64,000 bases of DNA, taken from NCBI GenBank assembly GCA_003243425.1, contig QFQP01000013.1, positions 268,343 through 332,342 on the forward strand. The letters run 5' to 3'. The notes under the pieces were generated by a model. It was not told where the DNA came from, made no database searches, and was given only the letters and a program-made list of their open reading frames with translations. Position 1 is the stretch's first letter. Each line of letters begins with the position of its first letter. The DNA comes from Archangium gephyra. GTDB lineage: Bacteria > Myxococcota > Myxococcia > Myxococcales > Myxococcaceae. This document shows positions 17,229-26,158 of this stretch, one piece after another. The position numbers were made by a program, and so were the translations under genes.

Positions 17229-20200
17229 CGGTTCACCCCCGCGCGCTCAAAGAGCCCTCGCAGGTAGTCCTCGGGCACGTCGTTGTTCTCGCCGCTCAAC
17301 CCGAGCAGCACAGGATTCAGGGCGATCGGCGCCGCGCCGTCACGAGGCGGATTCCTCACCGTGAGCAGGTAGCGGCCCTTCGTCAGCGACAGGTACTGGT
17401 GACACCCCTCGCCCACGAGTTGGTACGCGTCGTCGTAGACCGCGCACTCCAGCAGCTCGCTCTTCGCGCGCACGCCGAGGCCCACCTTGCCCTTGTTCGT
17501 CGTGTCGAAGCGGTAGAGGCGAACTTCCCCGGGGGCGAGGCGATCTTCCGCACCCACGCCCTCGCTCAGCTGCGTGACGGGGTCTGCCGACCAGCGCAAT
17601 GAACCCGGCTGCACGTGCCCCGCGAAGGGCCGCACCAACAACCGATACGTGCCTGGCGACAACACGCGCACCAGTTCACACCCGGCGTCGAGCCCATCGA
17701 CGCTCAGCAGCTCGTTGCCGCGGAACAGACCGCACACGCCCGACTCCGACGCGACGCGAACCACGGCTTCTTTCTCGAGCACCAGGGTGCGGTCGATTCG
17801 ACCACTCTGCAGCGGCACGGCCGTCGACGAAGCAAGCGACGCACCAGGCACCAGCGGCAGCTCGATGCCGAGCCGCGCCCACTTGTCGCGACCCGGCGCA
17901 TGCACCATGGCGCGCAGGGGTTCATTCGTGTGCTCGACGACCAGCTCCGCGCCCGACTTCGCGGGAATGCGCGCGCGGCACGACGCGATGCGGGTGCCGT
18001 CTTCGAGCGCCACCGTACAGCGCAGCGCTCCTTCGACCGCCACCGCGCGCTCGGTGTCGTTCGGCGCCACGCTCAACCGCACGGTGCCCGGCGCGCGCGG
18101 CGTCGCTTCGTAGAGCCCGCTGAACTTCACCGTCGCAGCGGTGCCTTCGAGCGCGAGGGTCGTCACGTCGACGAAACTCTCGTTCGACACCACGACCACG
18201 CTGCCGCCCTGGTTGGTCAACGTGCAGCGACGCAGGTCACCCGTCGGCGCACACATGTCGAGCGCCGCGCCGTCGTCGCCGAGCAGCACCGCCCACGCGT
18301 CGCCGGCCAGCGTGAGCTCGACGCGCGCCCGGACCTGCTTCGGGAACGCGAAGCGACCGACGCTCGACAGCGCCACCCGCGCGCGGCCGATGCTCAGCGG
18401 CTCCGAATTCGAAGGTGGCGTCACCGCGCGACGCGTCACCGTGGTGTCGATGGGGAAGTCCGTCGGCGCCCACAGGCGCGACGTCGCTTCGCCTCCCAGC
18501 CGGCTCACCGCGAAGCAGCTGGCGTCACGCCGCTCGCGCACCGTGCCGCTGCCATCGAAGCCACACGACGGAGCCGCACGTTCACCGTGCTGCACGCGTG
18601 CCGCCATCAGCACCAGCGATGCGCCGCCGGGCTTGAGCACCTGAATGAAGGGCTGCCGATCGATGGGCAGCGAGAACGACTTTCCATCAGCCGCGCCGAG
18701 GTTCTCGTCGAGCGACAGCGGCTGCGCCTTGTTGCCGGCGGCGCTGAAGATCGTCCCACCGGCCTCGAGCGAAACCTCGGGACCGCACCAGCGCATCAGG
18801 CCGGTCTCGTTGCCCGTGATGCAGAACATCGACCCGCTCGTCTTGTAGCGGCCCGCGTGCGCGACGCTGACTGCCACTGCCGCATCGGCTGCGAGCGTGC
18901 CGGCGCTCCCATTGGTGATGACGCGCGTCCGCAGCGAGGTGGCCACCGGCACCGAACCATCGGTCGTCCACGCGCGGACACGGAACTTCGAGAGCTGCGG
19001 CCGCACCAGCATCGTGCAGTCCGTGACGCGACTGAGCCGATGTACGACCGCGCCGCGCTCGTTCTCCAGCGCGCACGAGATCGGCGTCTTGCCCTGCGCG
19101 CGCACCGCGAGCTCCTGCACTGCGTCCTTCTCGGCGACGGGAACCGCGAACGAAATCACCGACGCGCCGAGCGTCAGCTTCACGCCATCGGTGAACGTGC
19201 CCTTGTCTTCGACCGTCGGCAGCGCGACCGAGACGGTGGTCTCGCCCGGCTGCTGTGTCTCGCTCTCGATGACGAGCGTGTAGTGGCCCCTGGTGATCGG
19301 CTCGGCGATCGCGCAGTTCCAGTCACTGCCGTTCTCGCTGCCCTCGAGCACCGCGCGCTTGCGCTCATCGAGCACGCGGCACCGCACGTCGACCTGACCT
19401 TCGGTGCGCAGCCGCAGCGTTCCGTCGCGCGGCACGAACAACGGCACCAGCGTCGGCGCCGGCAACGTACGCGTCATGCCCGGGAGCAACGTCGCGCTGC
19501 CCAGGTGCAGTTGGTAGGTGACGCCGACGTCACCCCGCGCGTGCTCGGTGACCAGCTTGTACTGGCCGGGCGGCAACGTGAGCTTCACACCCGACGGAGG
19601 TGGCGGCGCTTCTCGCGCCTGCGCGACGACCACCGGCGAGGTGGTGTTCTCCGACGCTTCGCCGGACTCGTCTTCCGAGTACTCGCGCTCCTCCTGGTAT
19701 TCGCTCTCGCCTTCTGACGACTCCTCTTCGCCGGTGGGCGCCGTCGTCTCCATCGGCGCAATCACCTCGACCGCGCGCGGCGCCTTGTCCTTCTCGAGCA
19801 CGAACACGCGGCCCTGCATTCCCGCGGTCAGCACCACGTCGAGCTGCGTCTCGCCCTCGAGTGAGAACGTGAACTCGTCTTTGCCGTCGCTGCCGAGCTC
19901 TGCCGTGTACCAGGTGAACGCCTCGACCTTGTGCGGCTTGTTGCCGGTGAGCGTGACTGCTTCACGCTCCTTCCTGAGCTGCGTGCGTCGCATCGACTCG
20001 ACGGTGAGCGGGAGCTGCGTCCACAGGTACGTGCCGGCCTTCAACTCGCGCACGCCGTCACACGCCGACGGCACCGGCACCAGCGGCCAGCCTTCGGGGT
20101 CATCGAAGCGGCACTGCAACGACGAACCCTGACTGGTCGTCGCAAGCGAATAGCGACCGGCGCTCTTCACGTTCAACTTCTGTTGCACGAGCTCGTTCGC

Positions 20201-22465
20201 GTCGACGCGGAAGAACTGTTCGCCCTCACCCGTGATGCCGGCCAGCTCGCGCGCGTTGCGTCGCGACAACGTGAGCGCACCGCGGCCCATCGACTGGCCG
20301 GTCGTGGTCGCGCTCAACAGGTAGCGGCCCTTCTGCAGATACGTCTGAATCAGACAGTTGCGGCCGCGGCCTCCGCTCGCGTTCTGCGCGACGGCTGCAA
20401 TCGTCGGCGTGCGCAGCGAGCACGACGTCGACAACAGGCCGACCGTGGTCACGTTGTACAGGCCCGGCTGCTCGACCTCGAACGCCGCCGACTGCGTCTG
20501 CTGGCGCGCGAAGTCGAACCACGTCGGCGCATCGAGCGCGATGCGTGGCATCGGAATCAACGTGGGCGAGTAGGTGACGGGCGAGGTGAAGGACTCGAGT
20601 GTCCCCGGTCTCGCGAGGGTGAGCGCCACCGGTACGTCTGAGGTGTTGGCGAGCTTCAGGGTGTCGGCGCCACCGGGCAACTCACACTCGCCGGCGCGCG
20701 TGACGGCGGTGCCTTTTTCCATCGCGCAACCGAACGCCACGCCGCCCGCCGAGCGCACGAGCGTGCCACCTGCGTCTTGCACCGGCAGGGAGATCGACTG
20801 CCGTGCATCGAGCCGCAGCCGCACCACCTCTTTGCCCGACACCGGCAGCGAGGTCAGCTGCACGCCGCGCGCGCTCACGTTGCCGCCGCGATTCAGGTTC
20901 AGGCGGTAGCGACCTTCTTCCATCGTCACGTTCGGCAGCAGGCACGTGCCCTTCACCGTGAGCGGCTTGACCTCACCGTCGCCGTCGGCGGCGATCGACA
21001 ACGACTCGATGCCCGAAATGCCGCCCTGCAGGCTCACCTGGTACAGGCCGGGCGAGAGCTGCACCAACTGGTTGCAGGGCTTGTCGCTGCTCTCGCTGAT
21101 GCGCTCCAGCCTGCTGTTCGAGCCGATGCGGAAGATCTCGCAGGTCGACTTCGTGTCGCTCTTCGTCTGAATCCGGTACCTGCTCGACGAGAAGACGCGC
21201 TTGAGCGTGCTGCCTTCTTTCAATTCGAACCACACCGACTCGTAGCCGCTGCTGTTGAAATCGAACTTCAGTCGCTCGCCCGGCGCGAAGGCCGGCACGC
21301 TCGAACCCGCGAGCGAGACGACGTCGCCGTTGCCGTCGAGCCGCTCCAGCAGACAGCCGAGCGGCGAGGCGTCGGAGTCGTAGGGCACGTCGTTGATGCC
21401 GACCACGTAGCGGCCCTTCTTCACCGACACGTTCATGCTCGTCGACAGCGGGCCGAAGTAGCCGCCCCACGAAGGCCGCGAAGGGTCGGTGCGCCACTCG
21501 GCCCACTCGAGCGTTCCCCGCGTGCCCGGAGGGCCTCGCACCAGGAACACCGTCAACTCGCCCGCCGACCCAGCCATGGTCACGCTGCACATCGGGCTCG
21601 AGCGCGAGCCGTCGACCACGCACGAATCGCGCGGCGCGCGCACGTTGTTCTGAATCGCCTGCAGCGTCACCGGGCTGACCAGCTTGTCGGCCACCGTCAC
21701 CACGCCGGCCAGCGAGTCGGGCTGCACGCGAACGGCGAACACGCCCGACGCAGGCAGCGTGAAGTTCACCGTGCGCTCCACGGGCCCTCCGCGGAACCCG
21801 GTCTCGACCGTCAGCGAGTCATCGACGCTGCCGTCGGCCACCGTCGTCGGGTTCCTGCCGTAGACCACCAGCTTGTAGTCACCGGCTTCCAGGCGTGTGT
21901 CGAACCACCACTCGTGCAGCGGCTGACCCGGCCGCGGCGAGAACGTGCTGTGCAGTGGTTGCGCGTTCTCGACCCACTCACCGTTGCGCCACAGCACCAC
22001 CTCGCCCGCGTTGCGCCCGGAGATGCGCACCATCGGCGCGCCGGCTTCTTTCATCGACAACCAGTACGTCGCCTGCTGGCCGGGCTTGAGCCGGGTGTTC
22101 ACCGCCGAGCCCGGGTCGAGCCGCAGGGCGCCGGAGTTCACCTCCGTGAAGGGCGTGGCCGCCAGGGTCACCGCGCCTCTGGCTTTGGCCGGCGACTCGA
22201 CGCGTACCTTGTACTGCCCCGCATCGAGCAGCAGGTCGAGCTCGCAGTTGGCGCCGCCCACCAGGCCCGAGCGCGCGAACGGGCCGCGCACGCGGTCGAT
22301 GAACTCACAGCTCGTGCCCGACGCGCTCTTCGCCGAGAAGTGAATCGCGGTCGGTGTGTCCAGCGTGAGCAGGGTTTCGGCGCGTCCGGCTCCGGGGAGC
22401 GAAGTCGCGCTGAGGGTGGCGGCGTTGAAGACGAGAAACGACAGGGCAGGGAGGACCGGGGCCAT
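17225..22465 (-). CDS. Giant exported protein of repeated two-cysteine beta modules, first gene of the A2M-pbpC operon
   Basis: 1746 residues from the ATG of MAPVLPALSF, which gives a clean Sec signal (residues 1-29, cleaved after GRA); the frame is open 59 codons further without signal-like sequence. The mature chain repeats a module at least twelve times: hydrophobic-Cys-x-hydrophobic, 10-30 residues, Cys-x-hydrophobic, then hydrophobic-x-x-Gly-x-Tyr (LDAGQYKV, LSPGLYQV, LQKGRYLL, LSPGTYRL, LTKGRYLL). The GxY strand recalls pre-peptidase C-terminal (PPC) beta-sandwich domains. An acidic Glu/Ser/Asp linker lies at about residues 905-945. No enzymatic motif was found. Stop overlaps the A2M start (ATGA), implying a shared periplasmic or surface function; its actual role is unknown. 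Confidence 0.75.
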   Translation of the reverse strand: MAPVLPALSFLVFNAATLSATSLPGAGRAETLLTLDTPTAIHFSAKSASGTSCEFIDRVRGPFARSGLVGGANCELDLLLDAGQYKVRVESPAKARGAVTLAATPFTEVNSGALRLDPGSAVNTRLKPGQQATYWLSMKEAGAPMVRISGRNAGEVVLWRNGEWVENAQPLHSTFSPRPGQPLHEWWFDTRLEAGDYKLVVYGRNPTTVADGSVDDSLTVETGFRGGPVERTVNFTLPASGVFAVRVQPDSLAGVVTVADKLVSPVTLQAIQNNVRAPRDSCVVDGSRSSPMCSVTMAGSAGELTVFLVRGPPGTRGTLEWAEWRTDPSRPSWGGYFGPLSTSMNVSVKKGRYVVGINDVPYDSDASPLGCLLERLDGNGDVVSLAGSSVPAFAPGERLKFDFNSSGYESVWFELKEGSTLKRVFSSSRYRIQTKSDTKSTCEIFRIGSNSRLERISESSDKPCNQLVQLSPGLYQVSLQGGISGIESLSIAADGDGEVKPLTVKGTCLLPNVTMEEGRYRLNLNRGGNVSARGVQLTSLPVSGKEVVRLRLDARQSISLPVQDAGGTLVRSAGGVAFGCAMEKGTAVTRAGECELPGGADTLKLANTSDVPVALTLARPGTLESFTSPVTYSPTLIPMPRIALDAPTWFDFARQQTQSAAFEVEQPGLYNVTTVGLLSTSCSLRTPTIAAVAQNASGGRGRNCLIQTYLQKGRYLLSATTTGQSMGRGALTLSRRNARELAGITGEGEQFFRVDANELVQQKLNVKSAGRYSLATTSQGSSLQCRFDDPEGWPLVPVPSACDGVRELKAGTYLWTQLPLTVESMRRTQLRKEREAVTLTGNKPHKVEAFTWYTAELGSDGKDEFTFSLEGETQLDVVLTAGMQGRVFVLEKDKAPRAVEVIAPMETTAPTGEEESSEGESEYQEEREYSEDESGEASENTTSPVVVAQAREAPPPPSGVKLTLPPGQYKLVTEHARGDVGVTYQLHLGSATLLPGMTRTLPAPTLVPLFVPRDGTLRLRTEGQVDVRCRVLDERKRAVLEGSENGSDWNCAIAEPITRGHYTLVIESETQQPGETTVSVALPTVEDKGTFTDGVKLTLGASVISFAVPVAEKDAVQELAVRAQGKTPISCALENERGAVVHRLSRVTDCTMLVRPQLSKFRVRAWTTDGSVPVATSLRTRVITNGSAGTLAADAAVAVSVAHAGRYKTSGSMFCITGNETGLMRWCGPEVSLEAGGTIFSAAGNKAQPLSLDENLGAADGKSFSLPIDRQPFIQVLKPGGASLVLMAARVQHGERAAPSCGFDGSGTVRERRDASCFAVSRLGGEATSRLWAPTDFPIDTTVTRRAVTPPSNSEPLSIGRARVALSSVGRFAFPKQVRARVELTLAGDAWAVLLGDDGAALDMCAPTGDLRRCTLTNQGGSVVVVSNESFVDVTTLALEGTAATVKFSGLYEATPRAPGTVRLSVAPNDTERAVAVEGALRCTVALEDGTRIASCRARIPAKSGAELVVEHTNEPLRAMVHAPGRDKWARLGIELPLVPGASLASSTAVPLQSGRIDRTLVLEKEAVVRVASESGVCGLFRGNELLSVDGLDAGCELVRVLSPGTYRLLVRPFAGHVQPGSLRWSADPVTQLSEGVGAEDRLAPGEVRLYRFDTTNKGKVGLGVRAKSELLECAVYDDAYQLVGEGCHQYLSLTKGRYLLTVRNPPRDGAAPIALNPVLLGLSGENNDVPEDYLRGLFERAGVNR

Positions 22466-22607
22466 CGGGCGCGCGCAAGCTACAGCAAGCGCCGGGCCCG
22501 CCCTCGTGCCTTCGTGGCGCGGCCCGGTGCCCTCGCGCCACCGTGGGAGCGCAGCCACATTCGTGCGCACACCGTGGCTTTTCGCGTGGCAGAGTCCGCG
22601 GTCGTTG

Positions 22608-23213
22608 ATGCCCCGACGCGCGCTGCTGGTGTCACTCCTCATCTCGACGGCGGCGCTGGCTCAACAGGCGCGCCCGGCGGCGACGCCCACGTCTGAGAAT
22701 TCACGCCTGGGCGCCGAGTACTTCGTGCAGCGCGCCGGCGCGTCGTGGACCTTCGAGCTGGCCAACAAGAGCAAGGGCCGCATCACCATCAACAGCGTCG
22801 TCGAGTGGAAATCACACGTCAGCATTGCGCTGGGCAAGACCAGCGGCGCGGCGACCTGGCGCGTGAAAGACGGCGCGTGGACGGAGCGGACCGGCCTTCG
22901 TGGTGGGACCGAGGTGGTGTTGCTCCCCGCGTCGATGACGCGGGGCACCCGGTGGCAGGCGCCTGCCAGCATCGATCGCGGTGGCGGCAAGACGTCGGTC
23001 TACGAGGTCGTCGCGCTGGAGGCGGAGGTCGAACTTCCCAACGGCATGACCATCGAGCACTGCCTCGCGGTGCTCGAGACCGCGCCCGAAGGCGGCGCCG
23101 GGTACACGCACTACTTCGCGCCCAACATCGGAAAGGTCGCGGCGCAGGGGCCCGACGGTTGGCTGTATCGCCTCGTCGAGTTCCGCAGCGGCGCGAAGGG
23201 TCACAGCGAGTGA
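22608..23213 (+). CDS. Hypothetical secreted protein
   Basis: 201 residues with a Sec signal (MPRRALLVSLLISTAALA, cleaved before QQ). The mature protein looks all-beta, with segments ASWTFELANKSKGRITINSV, GAATWRVKDGAW and KTSVYEVVALEAEVELPNGM, and ends in an Asp/Gly/Tyr-rich region (YTHYFAPNIGKVAAQGPDGW). No family is recognised; the closing portion resembles the end of other uncharacterised myxobacterial lipoprotein-like domains. It is divergent from the giant-protein operon (142 bp between starts) and overlaps the next gene by 4 bp (GTGA), so the two are probably one transcript. Confidence 0.65.
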   Translation: MPRRALLVSLLISTAALAQQARPAATPTSENSRLGAEYFVQRAGASWTFELANKSKGRITINSVVEWKSHVSIALGKTSGAATWRVKDGAWTERTGLRGGTEVVLLPASMTRGTRWQAPASIDRGGGKTSVYEVVALEAEVELPNGMTIEHCLAVLETAPEGGAGYTHYFAPNIGKVAAQGPDGWLYRLVEFRSGAKGHSE

Positions 23214-24109
23214 AGCGCACGCAGGTGACAGCGCTGTGCGTGGCGCTGCTCCTGGGCGCGGGTTGTCGCGGGCTTCACGAGGCGTCCATTCGGCAACGCG
23301 TTCCGGCGCAGCGGTTCTTCGCTCGCGACGTCGCGGTGCCGCTTCACGTCATCGACACGAAGTTGATGGCCATTCGCTACGACCCGAGGCGGCCGTGGTG
23401 CGAGCTGTGCACCATGCGCTTCGTGGTCACCTCGCCGGTCGACCGCGAGTATTGCCTGTCGAGCCGCGAGGCGGTGTCGTGCTTCCGCGCCCGGGCCACG
23501 TCTGCCACGTCGGTGCACTTCGAGGCGATCGACGGCACGCCGAGCTCTCAGGTGGTGCGCGCGTTGTGGCTCGCGCTCGAGCCCGAAAGAGCGCGGCCCG
23601 CTACCGAGCTCACCGATGACGAGGTCGAGATCATCGCCGAGGACGAAGAAGAGAACTTTCCCCCGAAGTGGTCGATGACCGCCGGCGCGCGCGTGGGCAG
23701 CGTCATCAGCTTCGATCCGCCGACCTTCACCTTCGGCGGCTCCATCGGCTTCCGTCGCTGGGCCAGCCCCTTCCTCATCGCCGGCGCCACCCTCGACGCC
23801 GAGAACGCGCTGCAGGGCTCGCGCAACTTCGGCGTCATCGGCGTGAACGGCCGCGTCGAATTGACGCTCTGGGAAGAAGACAACGAGCACTGGTGGAATC
23901 TGCCGCGCGTGTCCTTCTTCATGGGCGCCGGCCCGCTGGTGGGCATCGGCCAGAGCGCGGCGCTCGGTGGGCGCGCGGTCGCTGGCGTTCAACTCACGCG
24001 GCTCGGTTCGTTCCCCACCCCGTTCTTTTTCGAGTTCGGCTACCAGGCCCTCGACCTCGACAAGCTGACGTCGAGCGGCCTGCGGGTCGCGCTTGGCCTC
24101 GGCTTCTGA
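23210..24109 (+). CDS. Hypothetical lipoprotein with C-terminal beta-barrel-like region
   Basis: 299 residues from the GTG overlapping the previous stop. Signal peptide with lipobox LLLGAGC (Cys19). The N-terminal part has paired cysteines (CELCTMRF, REYCLSSREAVSC), followed by an acidic stretch (DDEVEIIAEDEEE). From about residue 155 the protein has alternating hydrophobic/Gly strands (GARVGSVISFDPPTFTFGGSIGF, RVSFFMGAGPLVGIG) and ends in an aromatic-rich strand ALGLGF, the style of a small outer-membrane barrel. A lipoprotein fused to a barrel would be unusual, so the fold is a suggestion only. Confidence 0.6.
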   Translation: MKRTQVTALCVALLLGAGCRGLHEASIRQRVPAQRFFARDVAVPLHVIDTKLMAIRYDPRRPWCELCTMRFVVTSPVDREYCLSSREAVSCFRARATSATSVHFEAIDGTPSSQVVRALWLALEPERARPATELTDDEVEIIAEDEEENFPPKWSMTAGARVGSVISFDPPTFTFGGSIGFRRWASPFLIAGATLDAENALQGSRNFGVIGVNGRVELTLWEEDNEHWWNLPRVSFFMGAGPLVGIGQSAALGGRAVAGVQLTRLGSFPTPFFFEFGYQALDLDKLTSSGLRVALGLGF

Positions 24110-24203
24110 CTTGTCGCGTCAAATGGGGCTGTTTGCCTCGCACCGTTTCACCACTACAACCACACCGGTTTTCAACCTCATCAACATCGTCAAGGAGCAG
24201 ATC

Positions 24204-25088
24204 ATGCGCGTCTCGAATGCAGTGTGGATGTCCGCAGCGCTGGCCGTGTCTGGGTGTGCAACGACCTATGAAGCGAAGTGGGACGAGAAGCCTGCCGCTG
24301 TCGCCGCGACGGAGACGGATGCGCTGGCCGCCGCGACCGCGGAAGGTGACGCGGCGTGGGAGCTCCGCGCTGACAAGGCGAAGCTGGTCGAGGCCATCAC
24401 CAAGTGGGAAGCGGCCTTCGAGAAGGGCCAGAGCGGTGACCTCGCCGCCCGGCTCTCGCGCGCGCACTACCTGCTGGGCGACGGCTACTACGCGCTCGAG
24501 AACAACACCGAAGCGCGCGACAACGAGTACCAGAAGGGCCTCGACTGGGCGACCAGGGCCCTCAAGCTGTCGGCGCCTGAATTCGCCAAAGCGATGAGCG
24601 ACGGCAAGAAGCACACGGAGGCCATCACGCTCGCAGGCAAAGACGCGGTGCCCGCGATGTACTGGTACGCGACGAACCTCGGGAAGTGGGCCGCGAGCAA
24701 GGGCTTCGCGACGCGCCTGCGCTACAAGGACGACATCAAGGCCACCATGGAGCACGTCAAGGCGCTCGACGAGACGTACTTCTTCGCCGGCCCGTGGCGT
24801 TACTTCGGTGGCTTCGAAGCGCTCACCGCTGGCCTGGCCGGTGGTTCGCTCGAGAAGTCCGAGGCCAACTTCAAGAAGGCCGTCGAGATGTCGCCGACCT
24901 ACCTCGGCACCAAGGTGCTGTGGGCCGACTACCTGTGCACCAAGAAGCAGGACAAGGAGACCTTCAAGAAGCTGCTCGACGAGGTGATCGCCGCCGACGC
25001 CAGGGCCGAACCCAGCATCGCCGCCGAGAACGCCATCGAGCAGCAGAAGGCCAAGAAGCTGCTCGCCGAGATCGACGAGAAGTTCTGA
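24204..25088 (+). CDS. tatT: TatT-family lipoprotein (TRAP transporter T-component)
   Basis: 294 residues from the ATG preceded by AAGGAG; lipobox LAVSGC gives a lipidated Cys at about residue 17. The mature protein is all-helical with TPR-like repeats (AHYLLGDGYYALENNTEARD, GLDWATRALKLSAP, SEANFKKAVEMSPTYLG). It matches the TatT proteins first described in Treponema (Tp0956), which associate with the DctP-type binding protein in TPR-associated TRAP transporters (TPATs). The adjacent DctP gene supports the assignment. It is likely periplasmic-facing, handing ligand to DctP. Confidence 0.85.
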   Translation: MRVSNAVWMSAALAVSGCATTYEAKWDEKPAAVAATETDALAAATAEGDAAWELRADKAKLVEAITKWEAAFEKGQSGDLAARLSRAHYLLGDGYYALENNTEARDNEYQKGLDWATRALKLSAPEFAKAMSDGKKHTEAITLAGKDAVPAMYWYATNLGKWAASKGFATRLRYKDDIKATMEHVKALDETYFFAGPWRYFGGFEALTAGLAGGSLEKSEANFKKAVEMSPTYLGTKVLWADYLCTKKQDKETFKKLLDEVIAADARAEPSIAAENAIEQQKAKKLLAEIDEKF

Positions 25089-25138
25089 AGGCCCGCGTCG
25101 TCACTCCACCGTCTCATCCATCTCTCAACGGAGGTCTC

Positions 25139-26128
25139 ATGTTCCGTCGCACGTTGTTGCTGTCGCTCGTTCTGCTCGCTTCGTCTGCGTTCGCGCAGGT
25201 CACTGCCAAAGTCGGCTCGGTCGCTCCCGAAGGCACCCCGTGGGACGAGTGGCTGCAGGGCGTTCGCAAGCGCATGGAGACCGACACCGGCGGCAAGCTG
25301 AAGCTCAAGGTGTTCCTGGGCGGCAAGCTGGGTGGCGAGAAGGAGATGGTCGAGGAGACCAAGAACGGCAACCTGCAGATCTTCGGTGGCGCCGTGGGCT
25401 CGGTCGCGACCTACGTGCCCGAGCTCAACGTGTTCGAACTGCCGTACATCTTCACGTCAGACGCTGAGGCCGACTTCGTGCTCGACAAGATGCGCGAGCG
25501 GGTGACGAAGCTGCTCGAGCCCAAGGGCTTCGTGATGGGCATGTGGGCCGAGAACGGCTGGCACGGCTACGGCGTGAAGGGGAAGTGCGTCGAAGACGTG
25601 GCCGCCATGAAGGGCCTCAAGATGCGCAGCCAGGAGTCGTACATTCACATCGAGACCTACAAGGCGTTCGGCGCCGCGCCCGTCGAGATGGCCGTGCCCG
25701 AAGTGCTCGGCGCGCTGCAGACCGGCACCGTCGACGGCTTCTCGAACACGCCGCTCTTTGCGTTCGCCACCAGCTGGTACAACGGCATCACGCACTTCAC
25801 GTACACCAAGCACATCTACCAGCCGGGCATCATGGTCATCTCGAAGAAGTGGTTCGACCAGCAGCCCGACGACATCAAGACCGCGCTGCTGGTGCGCACC
25901 GACGAGCGCGCCGGCATCAAGGGCGTTCGCAACCTGACCGAACCGCTGCTCGAGAACTTCCGCGCCGCCGGCAAGACGGTGTGCACGCTGACGCCCGGGC
26001 AGACCAGGGCCTACGCCGCGAAGGTCAAGCCGGTGTGGGACGCGTTCGCCAAGAAGTCGAAGGGCAACAAGGAGATCCTCGACGCGGTGCTCGCCGCGAA
26101 GAAGGACTTCGCCGCCGGCAAGAAGTGA
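25139..26128 (+). CDS. dctP: TRAP transporter substrate-binding protein DctP
   Basis: 329 residues with a Sec signal (cleaved after AFA, about residue 19) and CGGAGGT upstream of the ATG. The family pattern is clear: KVGSVAPEGTPWDEWLQ, GGKLKLKVFLGGKLGGEKEMVEETKNG, LPYIFTSDAEADF, the ligand-carboxylate Arg region around KGLKMRSQES, and the central VPEVLGALQTGTVDGFSN. It captures a substrate (often a carboxylate) in the periplasm and delivers it to DctQM for sodium-driven import. The ligand cannot be told from sequence. It lies between tatT and dctQ in a four-gene operon. Confidence 0.93.
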   Translation: MFRRTLLLSLVLLASSAFAQVTAKVGSVAPEGTPWDEWLQGVRKRMETDTGGKLKLKVFLGGKLGGEKEMVEETKNGNLQIFGGAVGSVATYVPELNVFELPYIFTSDAEADFVLDKMRERVTKLLEPKGFVMGMWAENGWHGYGVKGKCVEDVAAMKGLKMRSQESYIHIETYKAFGAAPVEMAVPEVLGALQTGTVDGFSNTPLFAFATSWYNGITHFTYTKHIYQPGIMVISKKWFDQQPDDIKTALLVRTDERAGIKGVRNLTEPLLENFRAAGKTVCTLTPGQTRAYAAKVKPVWDAFAKKSKGNKEILDAVLAAKKDFAAGKK

Positions 26129-26158
26129 TCAGTTCGTCGCACCTCGAGGGGACACCAC

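Noticed and set aside
17615..22696. Two long plus-strand open frames (700 and 639 residues) opposite the giant protein
   Set aside because: Arg/His/Ala-rich antisense shadows with no motif; the minus frame has a signal peptide and conserved modules.
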